Origin: Nectonema munidae
Lineage: Eukaryota; Nematomorpha; Nectonematoida; Nectonematidae
Assembly (NCBI GenBank): GCA_030549495.1
Contig: JAUIRK010000988.1
Coordinates: forward strand, 62,001 to 126,000
Direction of reading: 5' to 3'
DNA length: 64,000 nucleotides
Shown: piece after piece, positions 1 to 12,509 of the stretch
How the letters are laid out: each line of letters starts with the position of its first letter
Numbering within the stretch: position 1 is the first letter of the stretch
The notes under the pieces: generated by a model
Seen by the model: the letters and a program-made list of their open reading frames with translations, nothing else
Database searches by the model: none
Told to the model about the DNA's origin: nothing
Translations under genes and position numbers: made by a program

Positions 1-109
1 TGCGCAACACAACTTTTTTCTTTATAGAAAATAAAAATTGTTTTTTAGATCAAAATATAAATAAATAAACAATTAGCATATTTAATAAAAAAAGTTCAAA
101 ATTTTATTT

Positions 110-400
110 TATAAGTAATGGATTTTTGAGATGTTGTTCTATTGAGTTGAAAAATGTAATGAGATGAAAAATGGGATAGAAGTGATTATAGGGAGGAAGA
201 GAGAACTGAGAAGTGTAGTAGTATATTATCAATGATTTTAATGCATTGAGGTGGAAATATTAGGCAGTAGAGGAAGATGTGGATGGGAGTTTCAATGCAG
301 AGACATCCAAATCCGCAAAAAGGGTTGGCGTGTAGTTTTATATTGAAAAAGTATGCATAGCATGGGCAATGTGCGCTAAACCATCATGTTACGTGGAAGT
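110..400 (-). mobile_element. LINE fragment: ORF2 C-terminal zinc-finger region
   Basis: Read on the minus strand, this stretch translates to a degraded match of the ORF2 C-terminus of the LINE arrayed at 18-36 kb. The recognisable stretch is WFSAHCPCYAYFFNIKL followed by a Cys/His segment. It lines up with the RWFSGHCPCKSYLYHIKL block and the C-x2-C-x8-H-x4-C finger of the array copies. Only about 290 bases are recognisable and the frame is broken. It is a dead 5'-truncated piece of the same family, clearly older than the array. The boundaries are approximate. Confidence 0.6.
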
Positions 401-1790
401 GTAAAAGTTGTATTCAGAGTGAATTGGGATAAACTAGAAGGTATGTTGTTAAGCCATTCATTTGTGATTGAGTTATTTAGGAATAGCTATGCACTTTTCA
501 GTTTGCTAAACATTTTATCTAAAAAAAATTATAACTTAATTTTTGAAATTAATTTAGTTTTGTTGAGCAATACACTACTCTCTCTCCCTTACAACCCCAT
601 AAAAAAAGGCAATGCAAAATGAAAATTACATTAAAAAAGGGATAAAAAATAAGATAAGGGAAATAAGTTAGAAATTAAATACTACAAAAATTGCCATTTC
701 CGGAAGTGATGAGCAATCTTTTTGTTTAATTAGAAAGCAAGAATAAATAAGAACTATTTACTATTTAAAAAACATGATTAATTTATTCAAAAATTTATCA
801 ATTTTAGAAATAATAAATGAAAGATTTTACAATCTTCTTTTGTTAATAAATACCTTTCATAATAATCAAAAAGATGATATGTTGTTCTGTATTTTTATCC
901 TAATAGAGCTACTAAATATTTGTATTTAATATTTAATATTTAATTATTTAAATAAATACATATATTGATATATAATTGGAATATGAAATATCCATATATA
1001 AATGTAAAGAAAATATAGCATATAATAATTATTATATTCCATAAAACAAATTTCTATTATAATTTGAAAGATAGTCATTTCATAAATAAATTACTCCGTA
1101 TCCAATAATTTTTTGTAAGTTGGTATTATAAAAGGGACAATAAATTGCTTATTACGGTATTTCATCTAATATACTTCTTTATCTTTATTAAATACAATCA
1201 TTAAAAATTTCAAATTAAATGATCAAAATAGGGTTATATACAAACATAGATAGCAGCAGTGTATAAATGTTTTCAATTATAAACAAATTATTATTTTCAA
1301 ACAGCAATATGCTGTTTAAAGCTTAAGGTAAATATCTTTATTATCGCTTTTTTTTTAATACACCTTAATTTATTATTAACTGAATGTCTCCAAATTACAA
1401 TGCTATAGAACCATAGAGGTAAAAAGAATGTTTTATAAAGCATAAGTTTAATATTTAAGAACATTCAATTATTGTATCTGTTAATTACTCCAAGTACACT
1501 GTTAAATTATATGGTAACAGATTCAATGTGAATTTTGTATGTTTAACTAATAAACCTAGTAGATAGAACGTTTGCAAGTCCATTACTTGCTACTCCACCA
1601 GTTTGAGCTTTAGATGTTAAAGCGTAAATACTGAATGTTTCATTTCTTAGTAGCATTTGAGCTAGTGTACGTCTAAAATAAAGCTGATCTTTTTTCATGA
1701 GAATTTGTCAATCGATATCAACAACCTTTATGCTATCAAGGTTAAATTCATGACAATCAGGGGTGAGGAGGTATAGCCAATCTCATGTTG
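401..1790. other. No gene recognised
   Basis: AT-rich sequence without a supportable gene. A 78-codon frame at 386-622 has no recognisable motif and overlaps the edge of a LINE fragment. Around 1370-1450 the minus strand gives a weak LINE-like stretch (KTFFLPLWFYSIVIW), too short to call. Confidence 0.5.
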
Positions 1791-1794
1791 GACC

Positions 1795-3545
1795 GGAGAG
1801 ATTTTCATATATTATATGTAGGTAGGTAGGAAGAAATATTTAAGCACTAACGGACTTCTCCATATGCTCGCGAAATGCTTGAGGTATAAAGTTGAAATTC
1901 GAAAGTGTATTGATTTGGCTTGTGAATTGATTAGGAATGAGGGACTTTGAAGAAATTGGTTAGTTGTTGAGGGAGTTTGAAGTGTAGAAAGCTGGATTTT
2001 TGAGGTGGTAGTTGAAGGATGATTGATTGAGCAAAGGTAGTCGGTGGGTGTTAAAGAATGTAGGTCATAAATAAAAGAAAATAGTGTAGTTATTTTTGTA
2101 GATTTTTTTTTAATGTGAGTTTATGTGGTATAAGAAGTCTCTGAGTTCGGAGATTGCAAATTTGACTCTATGAAGATAATGAGAGAGTTTAGGGTTCGGA
2201 TATAAAAGTAGTTCGAAGAAATGAAATGGTGGGCGATTGAGAGTTTTGACGGATAGTAAAAGAAATGAAGTTCTTGCGTGGTTGTAGTGGCAGCAGGAAA
2301 GTAGAAGATGATGAGGTGTTTCTTGTTGATTGCGGTTGAATTGTTTGGTGATTTTTTACTGCGGTAGAGATAGGAGTTGCAGGGGCAGTGTCCGGATAGC
2401 CATCTGATTAGCGGTCGTGGTGGGAAAAATTTCATTTTTGACCAAATGTCAAGAATTTGGTTTGGATTATTTATATGTTGGAAGAAAATGGAGGGTGAGG
2501 ATTGGATGAGTTTTTGTCTAAGGTATTGAGTGTTAGATCTAAGTAGAGGGGTATAGGTTTCTAGGGGAAATGAGGTAATCAGGATGTAAAGTGTATTTGG
2601 GGGTACTTTTTTAGCTAGCTTATCTACATAAGTATTTTCTAGAATGTTTGAGTGAGCTGGGCACCAGTAGAGGTGTATTTCAAAGTAATTTGATAATTAG
2701 GTGGGTTTAGAAACAGGGGTGTATGTTAAGAATGGGATGTTGTGTTTGAAGCTTAGGTCTTTGATGATGTTTTGTGAGTCTGTAAAGAAGTGTAGTGTGT
2801 TGTAATGTCTAAAGGAAAACATATTTTAGCTTGTGTAATCGCAAGCATGTAGTAGGGCATAGCATTCACCACTATATATTGGAAGAGAGGGATCAATAGC
2901 AGACGTTTTTGAGTAAACAGGGAAGGGAAAGGGGCCTTTGAAAAGTGCAAAAGCATAGAAAGATTTGTTTGCGGTTTTTGAGCTATTCAGGAATATTCTT
3001 AATGAATTTGAGGTAAAGTTGGAGCGAGTTTAGCAATGGATTTGATGAAACAGTTGTGAAGAGAGAAAGGTAATGGTGAGGAAGGGTGAAATAAAGGTAG
3101 TGGTTTAATTTTGTGTTGGATGAAAATGTTGTTTGGAGAAGACGAAAATTGTTGGAGTAAGGATTTGTAGTAAGTTTGAGAGGGTGTAATTTGAGTTTTA
3201 TGGAAATAGAAGGAATTAAGATAAGAATTTGTTTCGATGCGTGTCATGATATATTTTTTGATAACATTTGTTTGAGATGAAGGGTTAGAAGAAGGCAGTT
3301 CGTGAAGAATTCTAGGATTCTAGTAAGGGAGGTTCTGTAGGCCCTGGTCATTGTGATGAGGCAAAGGCGGTGGATTTTATTTAGATAAGTGAGTGATGAG
3401 GGGTAGTTTAATGATAGGCTCGATGAAAGAAAGCCATACTCAAGCGTAGGTAGGATAATTGATTTGTATATAAAAGATGAGTGTTGAATACTTAGACCCC
3501 ATTTATAAAAAAAAGAGAGTAACACTTTAACGCCGGCGGGGAGAT
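1795..3545 (-). mobile_element. LINE fragment: end of RT, RNase H, zinc finger and 3' tail
   Basis: This is a 5'-truncated copy on the minus strand of the LINE family arrayed at 18-36 kb. Reading from 3545 downwards it has the post-RT block (FYKWGLSIQHSSFIYKSIIL, matching YKWGLSIHHSLFIYKSLIL of the array). The RNase H follows with its motifs still visible: RIFLNSS near 3000, HFFTDSQ near 2790, CPAHSN near 2650. Then comes the IRWLSGHCPCNSYLY block near 2400. The 3' tail near 1795-1870 shares gcgagcatat and agtgctt with the array copies and ends in short CCTA repeats. The frame is broken several times, so this is an inactive copy. The catalytic RT core is absent because the copy starts downstream of it. 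Confidence 0.8.
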
Positions 3546-3784
3546 ATATGTCCATCAAGTTTTATCTGAAATTAATTTCATTTACATATACATATAATTT
3601 TATATATGTGCAAAATTCAACCAGACTTCTTTGTATTTGTTTTTCCGATTTATGTTTAATAAAACCAGATGTTCTAATTTTCATTAAGGGTCTTCTAATC
3701 AACTCGATACAAACCAACTCATCTCTTTGTACCTTTTTTTCTACTATTACACTCGATGGAATTGATTAAAAATAATAAGGGTGG

Positions 3785-5110
3785 AGAAAAGCTATGTTAT
3801 GAGAACTTCATGTACACGAAGGAATATAAGAGTAAAAAAAGAATCCGAAAGGAATGTATTCAAAAAATAGAATTTTTGGCTACAAAGGCGCGATTACAAC
3901 TAACCTGAATTTGTCCACCATTTTTTGTTCTGTAGAAGATAGTCATGAGAGTTGTGAAGACCGTATCCATGTAGCAAAAGCAAAAAATTTAATGAAAGAA
4001 AATGCTACTGAAAATAGAGGCAATTTAGACCAGATCATGGCTGATGTCGTAGTTGCTCTCCCGTTGGAGTTAGCGAAGCTCTCGGAAATCCTAACAAAAT
4101 AAAACGGTCAATAAGAAATAGAAAAACGTGGATCATTGTCCAAAGAACCAGAAACTCTACAGAGTTTAATACTTCCCAGAGAATGCACGCTTCATGATGG
4201 TAAAGAGTTTTTAATACATAAGAGCGGTGAAAAGGCTCTTGATAGAGTTCATGTACAACTGAAGAATCTCTACATCTCCTTGCTAATTATTCTGAGTGAT
4301 TTAGGGATGGCACCTTCTCAGTAGCACTCAAGCTTTTCAATCAACAAAGCTTCCCTTTGTAAAACTGCTCAAACTTGTGTTTATTCATTTCTTCCCGGTA
4401 AGTCACAAGCAGTTTACAAAGAGTTGTTTACTCTACATTGAGTTGAATCAACCTTGATCCAAGTACAATTGTATGTAATTTTGAACAAGCAGCAATAAAT
4501 GCTGCTAAAAATTGCTTTGGTGAACATATTAATATACATGGCTGCGTTTTCCATTTGACACAGAACTCATGGAAAAAAATACAAGAACTTGGTATCCAAC
4601 AACAGTAACGTGTTAACGAAAACACAAGGCTTTTCTGCGGTACGATTAACAGCCTAGTTTTTTTTACTGGATAAAGTTTCAGAGGGATTGAATTATTTGA
4701 GAGGAAACATTCCAGATACGTTGACAGAGTTGTTGGACTATTTCGATAAAACCTACATCTCTGGAACATATGGAAGCGTTCAGACACCTTCCTTTTGTGG
4801 AATTCGTATGCGTTTAACATGACCTGTTTTTCCACCAAATTTATGGAATGTTCATTCAATTACATTGGAAAACAGATCCACAACTAATAATTTTTTCGAA
4901 GCATGGAACAATAGCTATAAACAAAAGCTCAAACAATCAATCTTCGTAGCTATTTAGAGCATTAAAAAAGATCCTGCAATGGTTTCTGTGTGTTACGCAA
5001 GGTCTACATCCACAAAAGCGTACCAAAAGTTTTACAAGCTCAACTACAGAACTTATGCAAAGATTTAGTCGACGTTTAACTGTATCAGATGGAAGTGATC
5101 ATCCCAAACA
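3785..5110 (+). mobile_element. Decayed MULE DNA transposon (FLYWCH-type transposase)
   Basis: A broken Mutator-like transposase is readable in pieces on the plus strand. The first piece (3854-4102) has the usual post-FLYWCH linker, with a run like KAKNLMKENATENRGN. The second (4136-4324) has the SKEPETLQSLILPRE block that precedes the MULE domain. From about 4445 follows the MULE core: DPSTIVCNFEQAAINAAKNC, then HINIHGCVFHLTQNSWKKIQ, which carries the G-C-x-F-H motif typical of the family. Further on come RLFCGTINSLVF and, near 4735, DKTYISGTYGSVQTP. In-frame stops and shifts separate the pieces, so no functional protein is made. I could not identify terminal inverted repeats, so the outer limits are those of the coding remnant. 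Confidence 0.8.
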
Positions 5111-5630
5111 ATTACCATTTATCGCATGCTTATTTGGTTTTTTATTACTTTTTTAATAAAAAATTAACTTTTGACTTTTAATTAAATAAGGCTAATTGTT
5201 CGGTTCGTATGAAAACCGTATTTGTTTTTTCCTAAGGGATTTTTTCCGCGCCCCTAAAAAATAGTGCAACGTTGAGAGTAAATACTGTTAGAATCACAAC
5301 ATAAAAAGATACTTTAAAATAAAAGCCCACGATAACAATCAAAAAAAATAGAATTATATTATATATATTAAAAATCTGATATTCAATGAATAAAATGAAT
5401 CTAGTAATAAGACGTAAAAATATTAGTTTAAATCTATTTCCATTATTTAAATAATTGAAAGAATAAATTATGAAGAAAATCAAAGTAAGGAAAAAATCTA
5501 TAAGTTGTGAAAATAAAATTTGATTACCAATTAAATTATCTTAGTAAAAAATAAAAAAAACCGCCATTAATCGAAACATTATTAGAAGTCAGCCATTGTT
5601 TTCAAAAAATTTACTCAATTCTCTATTTTT
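5111..5630. other. No gene recognised
   Basis: AT-rich spacer between the MULE remnant and the next LINE fragment. An 83-codon minus-strand frame (5232-5483) is composed of hydrophobic AT-codon residues and has no family motif. I treat it as chance. Confidence 0.5.
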
Positions 5631-5634
5631 CACA

Positions 5635-6015
5635 AAGCTAGCGAAAATCCATACTCTCGTTTCGGATGCGACACAATAGAAACGCCATACCATCTCATCT
5701 TCACATGTCAAATCTTCTCTTATCATCGCCAAGATCTTTTATTTCGCTGCCTTTCTTTACTTAATAGATCTCCAACAACACTCTTAGATCTTCAGTTACA
5801 CCCAACACTACTAAAATCCCTAGCAACCCTCATTGACACCATTGAAACAACTCTCACCACCGTTGATAACCTTATAACAAACGAATCTGCCTTTCCTTTC
5901 TATTTTTAGAATAACATCTGTAACTCCTCCCTATCTCTACCAACATCTTCATCCTCCTTAACCAACTCTCAAGCTTACGCGAGCATATCAGCACACGCTG
6001 GAAAGTATATATTGT
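5635..6015 (+). mobile_element. LINE fragment: ORF2 C-terminus and 3' tail
   Basis: A plus-strand 3' end of the array LINE family. The frame beginning near 5660 gives ETPYHLIFTCQIFSYHRQD, matching ETPYHLLFICPFFISYRH of the array ORF2 C-terminal zinc finger. It continues with LHPTLLKSLATLIDTIETTL, matching FHPNLLNALSSSIKTIEPIL, to a stop near 5910. A 3' UTR follows, whose end (gcgagcatatcag then gaaagt) repeats the family tail. The coding part is only about 85 codons, so this is a short 5'-truncated insertion. Confidence 0.75.
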
Positions 6016-6690
6016 AGGATATATTTACTCATTTTAGTGTGACCGATCTTTTTAGTCAATTTTTTATAACAAAATTTTTTTAATTGGAAAATTTTCATAG
6101 ATATTTCATTTTATCTACATTAAATTCTCCCATAATCAATTTAAGGATTTATACTAATAGATTTATTTGACATAATTATTGAAAATAAATAAAAATTCAT
6201 TCTTTCAAACTTTCTGCAGTTTTTTACTCATCAAAGAAAAGCATTTTCACTTGTGATGTTTTTTTCATGATTGATAAGTATATCTAAGTTTATCACTATT
6301 TTCACAACTTCAACCAGGTCTTTTCTATTTTTGTGTGTATTTATCCATGAACATTGAACAATTACAAATTTTTTCAAGAAAAACTTGTTTTTCATTTAAT
6401 CTATATTTAATAATTGCTCCATTTTAATGAACATATAAATATCAATAATTTTTTTAATTTTTTCTTAGTGAAAAATAGGACCAACTTCTATGAAATAAAA
6501 TATTGCCGCTTGTGATGAATAGAAAGAATCTGAAAGGCTGGAGCTTTTATTCAACAAATAGCGCGTGAAAAGACATAACTACATATATATATATATATAT
6601 AAGAATTTGCATAGTAAAAGAAAAGTCTATATTAATAGAATAGAAGAATTGTGATGTTCAGAGAAGTGTTAATGACAAATAATTAATGAC
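6016..6690. other. No gene recognised; short (TA)n run
   Basis: AT-rich spacer. The only structure I see is an AT dinucleotide run at about 6581-6601. Confidence 0.5.
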
Positions 6691-6699
6691 AAAAATCGT

Positions 6700-7473
6700 T
6701 CCCTTGAATCAAAATCAAAATCGTTCCCTTGTTGATCTTCTTAGGTGTGGTGCTTCCACTTTTGATTCTTCACCGTTGCTGGGTTCTTCGTTTGGAGAAG
6801 GATCCTTAGTGTATTCAGAGCAAGAGGTTTCTTCTAATTCCTTTTCAGTTTGGTTGGGGGCAAGATGCTTGAGAGCCACGGTGTTCTCCTTCCCATTTTG
6901 CGATTTTACCTTTGCGCATTACGGATTAATTTCCAAAAGTTCGACTAACTCCACTTGAGGCTTTGCTTTCGACGGGATAGGGAATTTCTTCATCCAAACA
7001 GTTTTTGTATTAGACAGCCAATCTGGAACATTATTGTTGGCGCTGTTTCTTTCAAACTTAAATAATCTTTCATGCGGAGTTTCATTAGTTGATGTGTTCA
7101 GAAGTGTTCGGAGTGCATTCAAGCAATCTGGAAGAACGTCTTCCCATTTTTCGATGGGCAGTCCTTGAGTCTCTGTTGCTAAAGTGACGGTTTTCCAGAT
7201 AATTCCGTTGTATCTTTCGCATTGAGAATTATAAGCTGTTGTGAAAGTCGAGGCTACGCCTTTTCTTAAAAGAAAAGTTTTAAGTTCACTCGATAAAAAT
7301 GAGCTCCCGCGATCTGAGTGTACATATTTAAGTAGTCCAAAGATTGCGAAAAGTTCTTGCAAACATTTTATTACCGTAGTTGACGTCGTATCCTTGCAAG
7401 GAAAAGCAAATGGAAATCTAGAATACTCGTCAATGATAGTGAGAATGTACTTGTTCTTGGTTTCTGATGGCAA
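6700..7473 (-). mobile_element. Ty3/gypsy-like LTR retrotransposon fossil: integrase part of Pol
   Basis: The minus strand encodes a retroviral-type integrase core: YILTIIDEYSRFPFAFPCKD near the start, HSDRGSSF in the middle, and a CERYNGIIWKTV segment, as in Ty3-like Pol proteins. Downstream there is a proline/serine/glutamate-rich tail ending in a RRSTR-type motif near 6720. Only the 3' part of pol is present. No LTR, gag, protease or reverse transcriptase was found beside it, so it is a fossil fragment. It abuts a plus-strand LINE end at about 7475, so one of the two inserted into or next to the other. No age can be given from a single copy. Confidence 0.75.
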
Positions 7474-7477
7474 AGGA

Positions 7478-8125
7478 CCTTTGAAGTTTGATCAATTTTG
7501 TTACTTGGGAGAAGTTATAGATCAGATAGATGGTGTTAGTAACTCAGTAGAACACAGAATAAAACTAGCTTGGAAGAAATTTAAATCTTTAAGTAGTGTT
7601 CTATGTGACAATACTTTTTCTTTAAACATAAAGGATTATCTTTATAAAAGTTGCATTAGATCTAGTTTAGTGTACAGGAGTCAAAGGTGGACATCAAAAG
7701 AAGCTAAACACAACTGAGATGAGAATGTTAAGAATTATGTGCAGATCTAATTGAAAAGATAAGTCAAGCAATGGAAAAACAAGAAGTTTATGCAATGTAA
7801 ATGAAATCAAGAGAGGCAAGGTTTAAGGTGGGGCATGTAAACAGAAGACCAGCTGAAGAGTTGATTAATATAGCGTGGAAACAGCAAACTATAGGTAAAT
7901 CTAAGGATAGACCGAAATTGTCACGGAAAGAAGTAGTTCTTAAGAATATGAAAAAAAGACATTTAAAAATGGGGAATGAACAAAATAAGGAATTTTGGAA
8001 ATGTAAAATTATGTAGTCTTTTTATATGTGTTTTCATAGTTGCACCACCGGCTAGGCCCTAGCTTGCCGCGAAAGTAGCCGTAAAACCGATTTATTATTA
8101 TTATTTTTATTATTATATTATATGA
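7478..8125 (+). mobile_element. RTE/CR1-like LINE, 3' end with (TTA)n tail
   Basis: The frame at 7478-7717 reads FDQFCYLGEVIDQIDGVSN, then HRIKLAWKKFKSLSSVL and SCIRSSLVYRSQRWTSKEA. This is the F-YLG ... RI--AWKK ... YG-E-W block that follows the RT domain in RTE/CR1-like LINEs. A second piece (7801-8016) gives a degraded LRWFGHV-like stretch (ARFKVGHVNR) and the C-terminal EVVLKNMKKRHLKMG. After the stop there is a short GC-richer 3' UTR (8040-8090) and a TTA/ATT repeat tail to about 8120, a usual 3' end for such elements. The copy is 5'-truncated and frame-broken. It is unrelated to the array LINE at 18-36 kb. Confidence 0.75.
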
Positions 8126-8134
8126 TGACATCCT

Positions 8135-8600
8135 CTAATACAGCGATCCTCAATCTGTGTTACGCAACTTTTTCAAGCCTATGTGAAGGCCGTATGACCA
8201 AAAGCTAGTTATTTTTCATGCTTGAACCAAGTAATTAAAATTGTTAGTTTGGGTGAAACATCCGCCCCTTTCTCAAGCTGCTTTGCAAAAAAAATTGGGC
8301 TCTGAAAACATCAGTCTCTTTCACCATACAGGAAAGAAAGATCTGTTTCTACCATACGATCGGTTTCTAGAGGTAACACGCGATATTGAGGACAATCTGA
8401 AAAACGAAGACTTTTTTCAGGATTAAATTACATACTGATATTTTTGAAGCTCTCATCAGTATCACAGAATTAATTTCTAAGCTCATAGCATCCGGTTCTA
8501 TGAAGGAAGAACTTAGACAGCAAGCGCTACGTAATCTTTCAATTTTTGACTACCCTTGAAATTGAGCTAAATGTTGAATTTGGCTAAGAAATTGACCTCC
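8135..8600 (+). mobile_element. hAT-like transposon remnant
   Basis: At 8142 the sequence cagcgatcctcaatctgtg resembles the left end of hAT elements of the CAGxGGTTCTCAA type. About 100 bases later a 61-codon frame (8241-8426) begins, followed by frame-broken coding-like sequence to about 8560. I see no diagnostic transposase motif in the short protein, so the call rests mainly on the end sequence. The right end was not found. Confidence 0.35.
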
Positions 8601-8784
8601 ACCTCTTTTTGAATAAGACTGGGTTAATGCATTGCTTCCTGAACGTAGTTTTATGTGTCTATATCTTTTCGCTGATCCAGCCAATTTCCCTATTAGTAGT
8701 TGGAGCAAGAGGAACTCATAAATATCAAGATTGACAACAAAGAATGCGTTCTTATGAACAGTTATGTGAGCATGGCTTCTGGAG

Positions 8785-9190
8785 ATGCATTGGATATCCG
8801 CATCCGTATCCCCATATGCGGATCATTCGCAAAATTTTTTACATCCTCATCCGCCTATTTTTTCATGTTAGCATTCGCATCCGCAATTTAAACTCTTCAC
8901 ATTATAACTACTTTTCTAATTTTTACATTATAGCTACTTCACAAATTTTGAATTACCTTGCCTGTCCTTCTAGCACTGTAACTAGAAGGATGTTTAGGCT
9001 TTTTTTACATTGGTGGATTAAGAAACAGTAAAAAATGCAAAAAAGGGATTAAATTGGTAAGATATTGTAAAATATAAAACATATAATTTTTTAAAAATAT
9101 TTTATATCCGGATACGCATAAAAATTTATTTTGGATATCCGCATCCGCTAGGATATCAAATCTAATATCCGCATCCGTGGATGTAAAAAA
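8785..9190. repeat. Repeated gatatccgcatccg motif, possible short nonautonomous element
   Basis: The string atccgcatccg or a close variant occurs near 8793, 8877, 9136 and 9160, bracketing about 300 bases of AT-rich sequence. The bracketing copies are in the same orientation, so these are direct and not inverted repeats. The motif density is far above background. No coding content. Confidence 0.4.
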
Positions 9191-9199
9191 TTTAACATC

Positions 9200-11814
9200 C
9201 GATAAATCTCTAAGGCTTTTCCTCATAAAAAAAAAGACAGCCCACTGATTTTTCCATCTACGAAAAAATAGTTTCCTACACATGGACATTATTTTTCGTG
9301 AGCTTTGAGCAAAGTAATGCCTCGCATTAACGCGATGTTTGGGAAGAAACAGATGCAGCCATTGCATTAAATTGAGTTTTTTTATCTATATTCTTTTTAT
9401 TTGAGAGCAAGTTGATACATAATGAAATTGCGTTTTTCTAAAACTAGATGGTACACAGTGATTTTACAAAACCTGCAAATGGTACTCACTGAATCACAAA
9501 ATAGCTAAAAACAACTGTTAAAGATACAATCCTTGCTAACAAAAACAAATGTTCCAAGGATTCTTTCCTCTAACTAACATTTTGCTCAGTTGACGACTCT
9601 CTAACAACTGATATTATGCCGATACAACTGTAAAACAAAGAGTTTTAAGAAGTCAACGATGCTCAATGCTGCATGAGAAAGAAAGAATAATCTTATGCTT
9701 CGTATCTAAAAGAGTATACAAAAAAATTGTAAACAATAAAATCTTAAAATTTTTTTCTAGAAATTCCAGAAAGATTCAACTTTTTTGAAATAAACTTCCA
9801 AAAAAAAATAATTTGGGTGATGCTTCATGCTTTCCAAATGAAAATAAACATTTGTTATTGATATCACATTACTGAAATTCGTGTACATGTGCTTTAACTA
9901 CTTTAACTACATGTGCTACATTCTTTTTTGGTAAAAATGTCTGCTACGTATAAAAATGTTTGTCTCCCCCCCCCCTCCAAATTCTTTGCCTGCCCCTTCA
10001 ATTTCTATTTTCTGGCTACGCAACTGATTTGATGGATGATAACGTGAATCAAAGAAAATAATTCAGAAATTTGGATGATCAAAAAATTGAATAAAAAATA
10101 TTCTCATCTGTCAGGATGAGAAAAAGTGTGTTTGAAATAAACAAAATATAAATAAGAAAAAATGCAGAAATAACAAAGATACCGATTGTAATGTCGCCTT
10201 GAAGATCAGCAGTTTGACAAACGATAGCATCATTAGCAATTGTTAGTTTCCTAAATACACAACAATATAATTTATTATGACTTAGTGATTTTAGGATCGA
10301 AGAACCAAGGAATATTCTTCGTCTTTATAAAGCTAATACTGATGTCTGTTGAATTTCCATAAAAGCGGATTTTTGCGACTGGTAATTAAGGGTATGAACT
10401 TTGAATTAACAAAACTACTCATCTTGTTCTCATAGTGCAGTACAGTGTTGATATCGAGTATACAAATTTAAAACAGAGCTTGCATATGCGGTTTATTTTA
10501 CAAAAAAATTTCTCATAATTGTTGAGTTGCAGTTAAGAACAAAATGACATATCGGAGGCTGTGTGATCTGAGTTTTTAAGAGAACTGAACTCGTAGTTTT
10601 TAGTTGAGGCAAAAAAATTGATAAAACAAAAATACTTTATTCTTAACATTGTGAGTTTCGATTGAAGTATAATCATCTCAAAGAATACAACAAGCTTCTT
10701 TGATGAAAAACAAATGGAGTAGTGAAATAAATACAATTGGACAGAGTGATACGAATTAAGTCAAATAAATATAAATATAAGGAAAATAGATGGATAAATT
10801 CATCTATCTTAGGCTTGATCAATGAGAGAGATAAATCTTTTAGAAAATGAAAAATTTTTCAAATTTTAAGCGCTAAGTATGTAGTCAGAATGAAAGAAAC
10901 AAAAAAACTTTTTTTGTATAAAAACCAAAAAAATGCATATTACAATAAAATTCGCTGCCAGTCTCAAAGTGTTAGTGTAGTGTGAGAAAAATGTAGGCAA
11001 TATTTTAAATCCTTCTTAAGATTGGTAAAATTAAGTTTAAGAAAGAATAATGAATTTGCAAATTGCTCATATATTTAACAATTTTTTCTTTGGGGACCTA
11101 GAGTTAAATACATATGAGCAACATAATTTTGGCCAGCTAGAATATATTCAATTTAAGAAAAGGAAGTTCGAGCCATGAAATTTAAATCCAGAAAAGATGT
11201 ATGCTTAGATATTTGACTTTAGATATACGCATTCAAAAGAACATTTGCACCCGACACTCATAAATACGCTAAATAAATGCTTAAATAATGAAAATGACGC
11301 TTTGAGTATTTTTCATAAATCTGAAAAAAGCTTTAGACACATCAAAGCATCAAATTTTACTGCGTTGCCATTTTAATTCCCTTATATTCAGAAAATCAAA
11401 TTGAAGAAAAAGACCAATTTTTGTCAGGAAACATTTAAAAAGTCTTTGAAATGCTTCACGTCAAATTCGTTAAAGGTGAATTTTGAAAAAACATTAACAC
11501 TATCGAGGAAAAGCAAAAAATCTTACATCGCTTTTGTGAATATTGAAGATATTCAAAAAAAAGCTTTGAGATTCGTTTTTAAACACTGGCTATTCTTCGC
11601 ATACTTCTAGGTTATGTTATGAACATAAACTTTTAAAATTTTATGATATTCATATAGTATTTCAAACTAGAAAATTCATCTTAAAGCTTCCTTTCTAAAA
11701 ATAACTTCTCTTTTCTTTTTAATAAATATGCACTCCAATGACTTAAATGATTCTTTTAGAGATGCGAAAATATTTTCTATACCCTTTTTAACAGCTACAC
11801 CAAAGAAAAGGTTG
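9200..11814. other. No gene recognised
   Basis: About 2.6 kb of AT-rich sequence with only short chance frames (for example 10533-10736 minus, 11401-11610 plus), none with a recognisable motif. Near 9965-10032 a C-rich run followed by tggctacgcaactg resembles the transposon end seen again at 51081-51094, so a TE end may lie there. Confidence 0.45.
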
Positions 11815-12405
11815 CTAAAATGTGAATTATTTAGATTAAAAGCTTCTTTTTGAGATGAGCTGTCACATTTAGATCAAACTTTTGACAGTTTGATTGATTT
11901 TCATAAAAAAAATGAATATCGCCACTGAATTCAGAATATTTGAAAATGGATATAAATGTGTAAAAAATTTCATATAATTGTTTAGATAAAAAGTTTCTTT
12001 TTGAGATGAGCTGTCACATTTAGATCAATTTTAGACAGGTTAGATTGATTTTCATAAAAAATGAATATTACCACTGAATTCAACATATATGAAAATGGTT
12101 ATATATGTGTAAAAATTTTATATTATTTAGATAAAAAGATTCTTTTTGAGATGAGCTGTTACATTTGGATCAATTTTTTGACATGTTTGATTGATTTTCA
12201 TAAAAATTGAATTCACCACTGAATTCAGCATATTTGAAAATGGGTATACATGTGTAAAAAACTTTATATACTTATTTAGATAAAAAGTTCCTTTTTGAGA
12301 TGAGCTGTCACATTTAGATCAATTTTTGACAGGTTTGATTGATTTTCATAAAGAATGAATATCACCACTGAATTCAGCATAGTTAAAATATATAACATTA
12401 AAAAT
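11815..12405. repeat. Tandem repeat, unit about 149 bp, four copies
   Basis: The landmark gatgagctgt occurs at 11853, 12004, 12150 and 12299, giving spacings of 151, 146 and 149 bases. Each unit also holds a gattgattttcataaa segment, a ccactgaattcagcata segment and a TTTAGAT-AAAAG segment. Units differ by scattered substitutions and small indels, so this is an old, short satellite-like array. No open frame persists across units. Confidence 0.85.
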
Positions 12406-12439
12406 ATTTATAAAAACTATCTGAGAAAAATAAGTGGGA

Positions 12440-12503
12440 GGCACTTTACGCCCCCTCCCCCCAGCACTTGAGCGGACAAATTTTGCCCAGCACTAATAGG
12501 GTT
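12440..12503. other. Possible piggyBac-like element end at TTAA
   Basis: The sequence ctaatagggttaa ends in TTAA at 12500-12503. Read from the other strand it starts TTAACCCTATTAGTGC, which looks like a piggyBac terminal repeat next to its TTAA target. A similar gatagggttaa occurs near 51000. No transposase is present, and the partner end was not found. Confidence 0.25.
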
Positions 12504-12509
12504 AAACCT

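Noticed and set aside
4428-4859. 143-codon minus-strand frame
   Set aside because: It is the antisense of the MULE transposase core, which matches its family on the plus strand.
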